A DNA stretch of 64,000 nt from Anaeramoeba flamelloides (taxonomy: Eukaryota; Metamonada; Anaeramoebidae): NCBI GenBank assembly GCA_027625915.1, contig JANTQA010000023.1:4588001-4652000 (forward strand). The letters are read 5' to 3'. A program made the translations under genes and the position numbers. Below the pieces are notes generated by a model, which saw nothing but the letters and a program-made list of their open reading frames with translations, was not told where the DNA came from and did not search any database. Of this stretch, positions 47,611 through 59,300 are shown one piece after another (position 1 is the first letter of the stretch; every line of letters begins with the position of its first letter).

Positions 47611-48370
47611 AATAATTTATGAAAAAAAAAGATCAGACACTTCTACTGAAAAAATTCTTTTGATTTTGAATACATTTACTCAAATAATTTTTTAATTAGC
47701 AACTTTGAGGTGGTAGGAATTGTCTGCTCTTCACTCAAAATTTTGAATAAAAACTTTTTGCGATTCAAAATTAAATATTCAAAAGGATTTTCCAAAAAAA
47801 AGCTTCTCGGTAATTTTCGTGTCTTAAATTGAGAAGAGAAGCGTCAAAAAAAAAAATTTCGAGAATTTTTCTTTAAATTTTTGAAGAACACAAAAGTTGA
47901 AAAAAGAATTGTTTCTTTCGATTAAGAATTTTAAAAAGCTTACAGGTCATAATTCCATCAAACAAAACCAAACATAATTGAGAAAGAAATTTCACAATTC
48001 TGACAAATCAACAAAAAAAACACAAGTTGTGACGAAACTATAAGAAACCAATACACTTTTTCTGTTTGAAAAAAGTGATTTGTTCCAAAATACAAAATTT
48101 TGAGAAGAATCTCGTTTTTTCAAAAAAAGTAATGGAAAATGATTTCAAAACCCATAAAGCAAATATACTGAAGTTGGTTCTATGGTAAAATAGGGTTTTT
48201 AAGATTGATTATTGGCCATAGAAAAAAAATTTACAATCAAAATCAAAAAAATATTTAATTTTTTTCTTTCAGAAAACACAAGAATTTTCAAAATCTCAAC
48301 AAGGCATCAAGAACAAAACCCTTCTTAAAAAAAAAAAAAAACAAAAACAAGAACCTTTTTCAAATACTGA

Positions 48371-50360
48371 ATGGACACAATTCGTGGTATTTACGAAGCT
48401 GTTGAATTAAACAAATGTGAAGTTATTGATTTTCGATCTGCACAACTCCAGATGAATAGCGGCAATTTCAATTTGCCAGATTTGTGTCACATCGATAAGG
48501 AATGCAAAACTGATCAAAAAGAATCCGTAACAACATCAAATGGGTATTACCATTACGTTCTTGGGTTTGAATTTTTTGAAAAACTGGGTTCAATTGAAAA
48601 GTATGTACAGGAATTGATTGATCGACAGGACACGGAAAAAACGAAAAAAAAAAAAAAAAAAAAACCAAAACAAAACCTATGTTTGTAATTTCAAAACTGT
48701 GGTGATCTCAACATACAACCCATTTTCTGAATTAGACGTCAGGTTTGTTGTTAAAATCAAAGACAAATTGGATCAAAACGAAGGACTAAATAACGGAAAA
48801 GTGGATCAAAATAAAAAGAACAAGAAAGAAGAAAAGAAAAGCATTGGGACAAATTATTTTGCAAAATTCACTCGGAAAGGAACAAAGAAAGACAAAAATT
48901 TTACGAGCCAAAAAAGGATGTCATTTGAAACAAAAATCGAGTACTACGACCTAAAGGGAAGAAAAAAACCAAAGATCGGAATTTCTGAGGAATTGTTTTG
49001 GTGCGAATTAAGAGTGGCATCGTTTATTCGGCGGTTTATTTTAGAAAGCGATTTTAACAAATACACACCTTTAAGGGTGCTGAATAACTATGATCCCTTG
49101 TCTGAAGACTCCACTCTTTTCAATGATCTTTATCAAATCATCCAAAATAAGAGATACAAAACGATTCTTCCGGTTTACCCAAGGCTGCTTCCAGACGTTG
49201 TTCATAATAGGTTCATTAAATTAATCGAAAGGTGGTTTATCAAAAATTGTCGGTTTCGGCAAGCAGTCCAATTTTGGAAAAAGTTAATGAAAGAAATTGA
49301 TCCGCGATTTGTTGCGCCACTTGCAAGAGCACAAAGAAAAAGAAGAAAAATCAGGAAAAGTATTAAATTATTACAAAAAATGCTCTATCAAAATCAAAAC
49401 GAAAATCAAGAAGAAAAGCAAGAGCAAAAAGCAGAAAATGACAACGAAAATGCAAATAGAGACAAAACCATAAACAAAACCAAAAACACAAAAACCAACA
49501 CAAACAAAACCAAAAACAAAAACGATAAGACTATTAATTCAGATGCTTTAATGATCTCTGCGAGAATTCAATTAATTAAATCATTCTTTCATATCGATCA
49601 CAAAAAAGCTTTAGTTGAAGCAAAAAAATTATCCGAATTAATACCATTTGTGCCCGAGTCAGGAGTTTTGCTGGCACGTAGCTATTTCAAATTGAAAAAA
49701 TGGAATGAAGGTATTCAAACGTTAGCTTCGATACCAGTGGAATCAAATTTGATTTCAAATCTTTTAAAATTTAGTGACAATATTAACTTTTTGCCTTCAC
49801 TTATCAAAATTACTAGTCCCAAAGGCATTAGGTGGGAATTATCACAAAAAGAAGCTTTGAACAAAATTTTACAATCTCCTAATAACGATAATCGACTCTT
49901 TGCAATTAATAATCAAAAATTTTCAGATCCTTTGTTAAAAAAAATTTATTATCAATTCAATATTGTTTGTAAAAAAATTGGAATTCAAAAATTACAATCT
50001 TTGCTGTCTTTGAATAAGAATTCTCGTTTTTTGCTCCTTTCAAAATCGGTTAGTGAGAATGATTTATTGAGTTATTCCGATACTTTAACAAAATCTGAAA
50101 TTCGAATCGATTCTTATTCACAATTCAATTCAAATTCCAATTCTAAAAAACCAACATCTAAATCATCTAATTCATCCAAGTTAACAGCAACAACGACGAC
50201 GACGTCATCCACGACTTCATCATCAACTTCATCTTCATCCCCATCCTTATCGCCACCTTCATCATTATCAGCATCATCTAATTTAAATTCAAAGACAAAT
50301 TCCACTTCACGCTCTACATCTGCTTCAAGTTTAGCATCAATTACAAATAATAATAATACT

Positions 50361-50422
<62 letters not shown>

Positions 50423-51779
50423 TAATAATAATAATGATAATAATAATACTAATAATAATAATAAAAAAAAAAAAAATAATAATAATGAAAATCAAACCTC
50501 AAATTCTAATAGAAATTCCTTATCAAATACTTCTTCGAAATCAAATTCAGTATTTTCTATCGAATTAAATTTAGAAAATTTAAAAAATAATAGTAATTTA
50601 GAAATACACGCAAAGCCATATCCAACAAAAAAAAACTCAACACCAAAAATAGGCCCCCTGAATCTTAAATCAATTTCAGAAGAAAATGAAACATCAACAA
50701 GCAATCAAGAAATTGGGATTTGGGATCCACAGACAGACGATATTGGCTGGTGTTTACGAAAAAGAGGAAGCGAAAAAGAACTAATGAAACGATTAAATTG
50801 GGATAAAAAAAATTTTGTCATTGATTCTAATCAAAAAGGAAAATCTTACAGAAAAGTGAAATTAAAAAATTTTGATAATATCTTGAATTTTGGATATTTA
50901 GCTGATCTTGAAGACACTGATTCCTATCAAAATTCGTACAAGAAAATTCGAAACAAAAATGACAAAAATAATGAAAACAATAAAAGCAATGAAAACACTG
51001 AAAAATTTCCAAGTGAAAACATGATTAAAAATAATATTAAGGATAAAAAAAAAGAAAAAAAAGACAAAAAGAAAAAGATCTCGAAAAAGAAGATTGAAAA
51101 AAAAAAAAACTTTAAAAAGAAACAAATTAAAAAAAATAAATTAAAAAGTTTCATGTCAAACCCAGTAAAATTAAAAAGCGGAGCACCACTTTTACAAAAC
51201 CTTTATGGAAAGGAAGTTATTTATCAAAATTGGCTTTTAGAAATGATCGAAAAATTGAAATCAGAAACAGATTTGTCTTTAGAATTAATAAACGCAAAGA
51301 ATAATAATAAAATGTATCATTTTAAAAAATTTAATAGAACACAAGTAGATTGGGATCGTTTTGGTGATTTATTTTTAAGATTGCATGATAACAAAAAGGC
51401 AATAAGATGCTATATCTATTCGATCAAGCAAAGCAAAAAAAAAATCAACCCCTTTTCAATAAATATTTATTTAAAATTGCTATTATTATTGCTGAATAAA
51501 AATACGAGGAACAATAAAAAAAATAACAATAATTTTCAAAAAGCCTTTACGCTCATAGAATCCATTTTTGAATTTTGGCCAAAAACTAAAAAAACAATAA
51601 ACCAACAATTTTTGGTTCTCAGAACTTTACGATATACTATCTTTTCCATCATTTCTTCTATTGGGATCAAAGAATTTATGAAAACTTATCTTGAACAAAC
51701 CAATACAAAATATACCCAACAGTTTTTTAAATATATCGAATTAGCAAAGCGTTATAAAATTGATGGCTATGATCGTTAA
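48371..51779 (+). CDS. ChAP (Chs5p-Arf1p-binding)-like exomer protein, with apparent frameshift
   Basis: ChAP proteins are the cargo-binding part of the exomer coat, which exports selected proteins from the trans-Golgi in fungi. Two overlapping frames form the gene: 48371-48688 (N-terminal, LPDLCHIDK and GYYHYVLGFEF) and about 48618-51779. Reading moves +1 within an A-run at about 48645-48664. The main part has a DPLSEDSTLFNDLYQII-type helical region, TPR-like helices (SARIQLIKSFFHIDHKKALVEAKKLSE and AESGVLLARSYFKLKKWNEGIQ-like), then long Ser/Thr and Asn tracts (about 50200-50490). Lys-rich tracts and a conserved-looking C-terminus (LYGKEVIYQNWLLEMIEKLK, VDWDRFGDLFLRLHDNKKAIRCY) follow. Total is about 1135 residues, longer than the yeast proteins because of the inserts. 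No transmembrane segment is seen. The family call rests on remembered motifs, so it is probable, not certain. Confidence 0.7.
48645..48664 (+). other. A-run at which the ChAP-like frame changes by +1
   Basis: About twenty consecutive A. The upstream frame runs into a stop at 48686-48688 soon after, while the downstream frame carries the rest of the protein. One A fewer would join them. Assembly error, polymorphism, transcript slippage or real inactivation are all possible. Confidence 0.75.
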
Positions 51780-54704
51780 TTTTTTTTTTCTTTCCCTTTT
51801 AATGAATGTGTTTATTTTTTTTTTTCTCATATTTAGTAATTATTGTGTTTTTTTTTCCAACTTCTATTATAAATAGAATAATTTTTTATATTGATTTGTT
51901 TTCAATTCAAATTTGAGTATTTATTTTTTTTTTTTTTTCAATATCTTTTTTTTGAAAAAAATAAAATATTATAGGATTTAATAATTTTAAATAATAGGAT
52001 TATTTTTTTTTTATTTTTTTAATAATTTCATTTTGCTTTCCACTTTTTATGAAAGTGCACTTTCTAGAATAAACAATACACAAAGACATCTAATGAAAGG
52101 ATCTCCCTAACACCAATAATTATTTCAATAATATCATATTTTCATTTTAATCCTTCAACAAGAAAATCTATTTTTTTTACTCCAGAGTTTACATTTTGAT
52201 TCATTTTATATTTTCAATGATTAATCTCAACTTATTTCTTGCTTAAATGATGGCGTTATCAGAATACCATCATTCTTAAAATATCTCCATTAATAGGCTT
52301 TTCAAAATTATTTAAAAAAATCATTTCATGTTTACTAATAAATAAAAATATAAGTTTTTTTTATCACAAGATCAGAGTTTTAAGTATCTTTTGACAATTC
52401 TATCTTATTTTAGTTCCACCCTTCAAGTAAAAAAATTGAACTTTCAAAATTTAAATAAAAAATAGTTTTTTTTTTTTATTGTAGTTATACTAAACTCTTT
52501 TTCAGTAAAAGAGGACCCAGTTTTATTGAAGAAATAGGATATATTTTAAGAGTTCAATTCATGTACTCTTATCAAGATAAATTTTCAATTTCTAGATTTG
52601 ATCATTTTTTCTAATTTAGTCAAATCATTTTTTTTTTTTGCTTTTTTTTTTCTTTTTTTAAAAAGTGAATTTGAAAAAAAAAAAAAAATATTTTAAACTG
52701 GAAATTAACTGTAAGAAAATTGGGGCTTAATAATTTCTTGTAAAATCAATACTTTTACTATTAAAAAATCTTATTGTTACCAATTTTTTACCTTTTCCAA
52801 ATAAATTGAGAAATTTTACACAAGAGAGATTTCAATTAAAGAGATTTGAAAAATTTTTGAATATTTTATTTTTTTCAAACAATTCCCAATTTATTCAGGT
52901 ATTTCTTTGATGAGTATCAACTCTATCCAAATTAATTAATACTATTATTTCTAAACGATAGTATGTTGGCTGATTCTTACAAAAAAATTAAAAATTTCCA
53001 TTTTGTCTGTGTCTTTCTGAGCGAAATGGCGTTGATTTATAAAATTCATAATTTGATTTTTTTCAATTTTTATTCTTTTTAAAAAGTTTGATCAATTTTT
53101 ATCATTTTGGAAAAGTTCTAAATTCAATATATTTTCTGAATTATTTCAAAAAAAAGTATTTACTTTAAAAGAAGACAGAGATCTTATAATAAGGTCAGAA
53201 AGTTATTAAAGAAAAAAAAAAAATAAGGGTTCAATACTCTACGATAACAATGCAAAATTTTAAAATCTTTTATTGGTGGTATCATCTACTTAAAAATTTT
53301 GTATATGCCAAGTGTCAAAAAATTATGATCGATTAAGAAACCAAAAATTGTGACCCCTTTCATTGAAATCTCTCTTGTCTAAAATTTTTCAATTTCTTTG
53401 TGAAAAGGTAAAATCTTTGACAATAAGATTTTTTTAAGAGTAAATGTATTGAATTTAAAAGAAATTACCAAGCCCCAATTTTCTTAAAGTTAATTTAGAG
53501 TTTAAAATATTTTTTTTAAAGTTGATCCTAAAAAAAAACAAAAAAAAAATAATTTGATTAAATTAGAAAAAATGATCGGATCTAAAACCATTGAAGATTT
53601 ATTTTGAGAAGAATACTATATTAAAATGTTAGAATACGTTCTATTTATTCGATAAAACCGGGTCCACTTTTACTGGAAAAGAGTTTACTTCACAATTAAC
53701 ATTATTGTTCTTTTTTAATGAATATAATTTTTTTCAGAAAAACAATATGATTGTATTTTTTTGTGTTTTAGGAAATAATTAACAAATCCAAAATCAAACA
53801 TAACTATCTTATCAATATTTAAAACAATTTTACAAAAACTTCTTCTTTATATATGGTTCCTTCTCCAAAAATGATAATAATTTGTAAATTCAATTTGTAT
53901 TTAATTCAAATATTATTGATTATTTTGATCTATTCTGTTTTGAAATAATCGATTATTTTAATATAATCTATAAATTAAACTTTATGATTTAAGGAAAAAA
54001 AAAATTTTTTTATTCCTAAAAGACAAAATAATTTTTTTTTTTTTGATTAAATAATCTCAAAATCAACCTTAGTAAGTAGAAAACACATATAAAAACCAAT
54101 TTCATTTTATTATTTTAACATTTTGATTCTAAATTTTCTTTTTTTTTTATTCAAAAAATTTAATTTTTTGGATTTTTTTGTCAACTCCAATTTACACACT
54201 TATTTGTTAACATCATAACAAAATTAAAATAAAAAACCAATTTATTCTATAATACCCCCCCCCCGTTAATTTTTAATTTACCAAATCAAAAAATTGAGGT
54301 GCAAAATTTATAAATTTGAAAAATTTTCAATTCACAAAAAATTCAAGATATGCAAAAAAAAAAAAAATAAAAGAATAAAAACAATTTTACAATAATAAAT
54401 TTATATCTTTATTGAAGATTTTAAATATTTTTACGATCTAGCAATGACAAATTAAAAGTTAATATAGTTTTTTTTTTTAATTAGAAATAGTCTATAATTT
54501 AACAATTTAACATGAACACTGTTGATATATAAGAAGTTTTACATAACATCTTTCTATTAACAAACAAACTTTAATAAATTATACGAAAAAAGGGTATTAA
54601 TTCATTAAAAAATGTCCCATAAAAAAAAAGATATGATTTATTGATGAAGATTATTATTAATAAAATCAAAATTATCAATAAATTAGATGTTGGAAAAAAA
54701 AAAA
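51780..54704. other. intergenic with a large fold-back element
   Basis: Convergent gap between the ChAP-like and cyclin Y genes. Nearly half is the 1.2-kb fold-back element at 52493-53685. The rest is A/T runs, with a C8 run at about 54256-54264. No gene or RNA was recognised. Confidence 0.65.
52493..53685. mobile_element. fold-back element with arms of about 350 bp
   Basis: It starts AACTCTTTTTCAGTAAAAG and ends with the inverse CTTTTACTGGAAAAGAGTT. Similarity continues inward for about 350 bp on each side (GGACCCAGTTTTAT against ATAAAACCGGGTCC; AAGAAAATTGGGGCTT against AAGCCCCAATTTTCTT; ACAAGAGAGATTTCAAT against ATTGAAATCTCTCTTGT). TA flanks both ends. The middle (about 52880-53330) is non-coding. 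It is a non-autonomous DNA element, not a gene. Confidence 0.9.
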
Positions 54705-56297
54705 TTATTTTTTCGAATTGGATATTTCTCGAGTAATTTTTTTAAGCGACTGATCGATTTCACCCCCTAAATAACTTTTGAATGTAGACGAGCGTTTCTA
54801 CATTCATTTAAAATAAAAATTTAAAAGTAAAAAATATAAGAAAACTTCATTATAATTTGAAAAAAAAAAAAAAAGAAAAAAAAAATTAAATCTTACTCTA
54901 AATTGTCTTTTTGCATTTTTTTCAATTGGCTCGAAGAGAAATTGTTTATTTGATCTAACAGTTAATTCTCTTAATTCAAAATAATATTTTGTATATGTAC
55001 TCAACTTTACGGTAACATTAAAATCCAAAAAATTAAGACCAGCAGATTCCAATGTATTCATATCATCAATATCCATTTTGGGGAACATTTTTTTCCAATC
55101 AACATTCCATATATTTGACTCTTCCCAAACTATATTTATTTTTGAAAAAAAGATTGTTAGTTTGAAAGATTTATTTTTAAAATAATCATAGAATTGTATG
55201 AAGATTATTTAAAACGCTAATTAATACCACTGAAAAATTCTAATTTGTTCCTTGGCGTTTTTATTTATTTATTTATTTTATTTATTTATTTTAATATTTA
55301 AGATTTTCTAATTATATCGATTTTTTTAAGTTATTTATACAATTCAAAATTTCTAATCTGTCTTAAAATCATTGAAATTATAGAATATGATTTTTTTTTA
55401 TATTATTATTTTTTTTAAAAAAATGATTATCACTTTTAAATACTTGTGTTCATTTTACGTTTTTTTTTATTTTAAAATATATATTTTTTTGAAGGTATAA
55501 AAATAAAAAAATAAAAGATAATTGATAGAACTTAAATTTCCAAAATTTAAAAGTAAATTAAGTTATTAACAATATATATATTAAATAAAATTAACAGAAG
55601 GAAAATATTTTAGAACAAAAACACCAAAAGTGTTTTATTTAAATATAACCTTATTATAAAATAATTGAAAAAAAAAAAACCCAAAGAATGTTTATAATTA
55701 TTTAATAATTAAAATCAAAAGAATTTATATTGAGATTTGAAATAAAGGTAAAAAGATATTTTGCGAAAAAAATATTTTATTTTTTTACTGTTCATTAATA
55801 TTTTTTTTTTAATATTTTTTCACGTGTGTGTACCTTGTATATTATCCACACTGTGAATTCAAGTGTTGTTAAAAAAAAATAATAATAATTTGTATAATTT
55901 TGTATTAATTAAATTCAACTAATAGTTAAAAAAAATAAGAAAAAATATTACTTACACTTTATTGCTAGAAGAAGTGTTATTAAGGTGATCCTTCTCCAAT
56001 TTTTTGGTGTCAACCTTAAAGGAACACCATAGTTTTTTTTTGTATGATTAAAAATCCGGTCAATATAAATTAGCATAATTATACAAATTTCCGATCTTAG
56101 CTAATTATATGTAGGTACCAGTCAATTGATGACAATTTGAATAAAACAAATAAATACATAAAAGAGATCTAGACTTAAATTGTAAAAATATTTTATAAAA
56201 TTCATAGTATACAAAAAAATAATTTACCTTTGCAGTTTTAGCGATGGTACTGATAAAATAATTTATATCTTCATGCCTTGGCGGGTGAAACGATAAT

Positions 56298-56333
<36 letters not shown>

Positions 56334-59300
56334 TTATTTTTATTTGAATCAAAAAAAATATAAAAAGAAGAATAAATATAAAGAAATTGGATTTTAATAT
56401 TAAAAGTTAAAAATTCAATAAAAAAGAAACAAATTTCTTTTTCCATACTGCCAGTTAAAAAATACTTAAGATAGCGGATTATAGTTTTAAACTTCAATTA
56501 AAATTCACACTTTAAAATTTATTTTTGTAATTATTTTATAGGGATAATTTGCGAATATCTGTATATATATATATATATATATATATAACTTTAAATTTAT
56601 TTTTTTCTATTATTTCCCTTGTCGAATTTCCTTTTTATTGGGAAGAAGAGTCACTAAGGAGAAAAATCAAGTGGTTACCTACTAATACTCGAAGGACAGA
56701 AACTAGTCGGTATGAGTAACTTGAAAATAAAAAGAAAAGAGAAAAACAAAAACTGGAACGATCAAGAAAGATTGGATCAAAAAGAAAAAAAAAATTGCAG
56801 CTTATAAACTACTACATCTCAATGAAGCATTCACGATTTCTTAGAAATAATAAAACGACAAAATTTTAAATAAAAGGATCGTGCCTGTTTTAATGAGTGT
56901 TCTTGATTAAAATTGACAGTTGTTTTTTTTTTTTTTGATTTTTTACCATCTGTCTTTGAAAAACCCTTTTTTTGTTTTCTAACATGCTTTTTTTTTTTTT
57001 TTTCTTTTCTTTTTTTTTTTTAATTTTTCTTTTTGTTTTTTCAACCAATAAAAATTTGGAACTTGCTCGATTCCAAAATATTTTTTTTTCTTTATCATCT
57101 AAATTACTAATTTACCATTAGTAATCAGAGCTGTAAGAGGATCTTTGATCACTCACTTTAATCAATAAAAAAAAATAAAATAGAACTTTAAATTTATATA
57201 CTTTTTACTCAACTCCTTGAGCTGTGGAATATCAAATTATTTATTAAAGATTATGTGAATCTTTTTTTTTTTTACCCCTTTAGCCCCCCCACCTCCACAC
57301 ACAGTGACACAAATAGAAAACATTGTATCTTTATTTCCACCTTTGGTATTTTTACATAGGGTATGCTTAAATACCCTTGAATGCCTAGATTTTACTAAAT
57401 TTATACGAATGGAGCAAAATATTTGATTTTGTTTTATTCTTTCAGATATCCGAAAACCTATTGGAGCATTTCTTGTGATTTTCCTTTTCTTTTTTTGAAT
57501 TTAAAAGAATTGAGTAAAATCAATTATATTTTATTTTTTGAAAAAATAAAAAAAAAATAATGATTGTGAACAATTTTTAGTTTATTATCTACTTTAGTTT
57601 ATTTCTTTTTTTTTTTTTTTTTTTATCCATGCTCCCCGTTTTTATTGATTACATTTTTTCCCATTCATCCATCAAATAATAGATTTTATATAACTTTCAA
57701 TGATAAAAACAGCATATAATTTAAAATATACCTATTAATCACTAATATTAACTTGTATACATACACAAGTGGAAACAGGAAGTCTCTATTTTCAGAGGTT
57801 TTTTTTTTTTTTTATTATTATTATCCTCCCTGTAGGATATAGCATAAGTAGTTTCTTCTAAAAATTAATTTTCATCAAAAAAACTTTAAAAACAAAGAAA
57901 TAATATTATCATTTGTGTAATACCTTTTTCCAAAAATTTGAATAAACCATAAACCAAAAAGAGACGAAAAAAATCTCTATCCGTTGTATTTTTTTTGTTA
58001 TTGCTACAGGTTATATGTAGTAAAAATTTAATTTAGCAAGGATAGAATTTTATAGTAAATGAAATTTTGTGTCTTCTAATTCAACGAACGTCTAGAAGAG
58101 AGTGTCTAGAAACAGACATTAGAAAATTTTAAACTTTGTTTAATTTTCTAAAAAAGAAAAAAGAAAACAAAGATAAAGAGTCTCTATAAAAAAAAATGAA
58201 GAGTATAAAAAAGAATAAAAAAAGTATAAAAAAATAAAAAAATTAATCTTTTGTGTTTTTTCAAAACTTAATATTAAATCTAGTTTTAAGTAACCAAATA
58301 CTAATGTTTTCATATATAACCATTTTATCCCCAAAATAAAAAAAAATAAAAACCAATTTGTTCAAAATTTTGTACAAGCAGAACAAAAAAATGTTGTCCA
58401 AAATGTATTGAAATTTCACCAAATATTATTGATCGATCAAACGGCTAGATACCATCAACTAACCTTATGTGTTTTTATATTTGAAATAACTCAACTTTAT
58501 TTTAATATCAGTCATTGAAAAAAAAATTCTAGATCTAAGGAAACAGCTTATCTAACTGGGGAAACGGAAAACAAAAAAAAAAAAAAAACAGAAAAGACAA
58601 ATAGTTATGAAAATTAATTTTTGTTCTAAATTGAATGTAAAGAGTAGTGTTTTTATTCTTTAAAATGTTTTGACTGTGTCCAAAATTATGGAATTTATTT
58701 ATTTATTGTTAAGGGTTAAATGAAAGAGTCATTTAATCTGATAACGAGAGAATATTATTGCGAATAAATTGGTGACTTCTAATTCAATGAGTTTTTGAAT
58801 AGATACAATCATTAGAATTATTTGGAATTTAAAAGGGTTTTCTAAAATTTTGGAATTTAGTTTAGATTAAAAAAAAATGAAAAAATAAATAAACAAAAAT
58901 TAAATCAAAGAAACTTCTGTGTTTAGTATGGTATTGGGAATAAATATCAAAAGGTAATCCATAGAAACATTGGTTATCAAATATAAAAATACACATTAAT
59001 TTTAGTTCTTTAATGAAGCGAAATATTTCAGAAAAAATCCCTAGATATACCTTCTCGTATATAAACATTCATCTCCGATATATATATATATAAACCAACC
59101 AACAATTTTTTTAATCATTAACCTGAATTCAATTTTAGAAAAGAAATATTCAATAAATTTTGATTGTATTTTTTTTCTTAAATAATTTATTTTAATATAT
59201 ACCAAACAAATCATTCTGTATCACAAGAGATGGAGAAAATGAAAAAAAATGAAAAAAAAAAAGAAAAAAGAAAAAAAAACGAATGTCAAACTGTTATAGG

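Larger units (their letters stand above)
42504..48370. other. intergenic, dispersed repeats
   Basis: Divergent gap between the ankyrin-BTB gene and the ChAP-like gene. It holds family 6 copies (about 42570-42860 and 47375-47610, both inverted), a family 1 MITE (44275-44469) and two copies of dispersed family 7 (43256-43620 and 46680-47000). A TA run lies at about 45113-45132. Open frames of 70-80 codons here overlap repeats and are not supported. Confidence 0.6.

Noticed and set aside
48602-48611. Ten-base GTATGTACAG as an intron fixing the ChAP-like frame
   Set aside because: Removing it would shift the frame correctly, but a 10-nt intron is implausible and the upstream frame reads sensibly through it.
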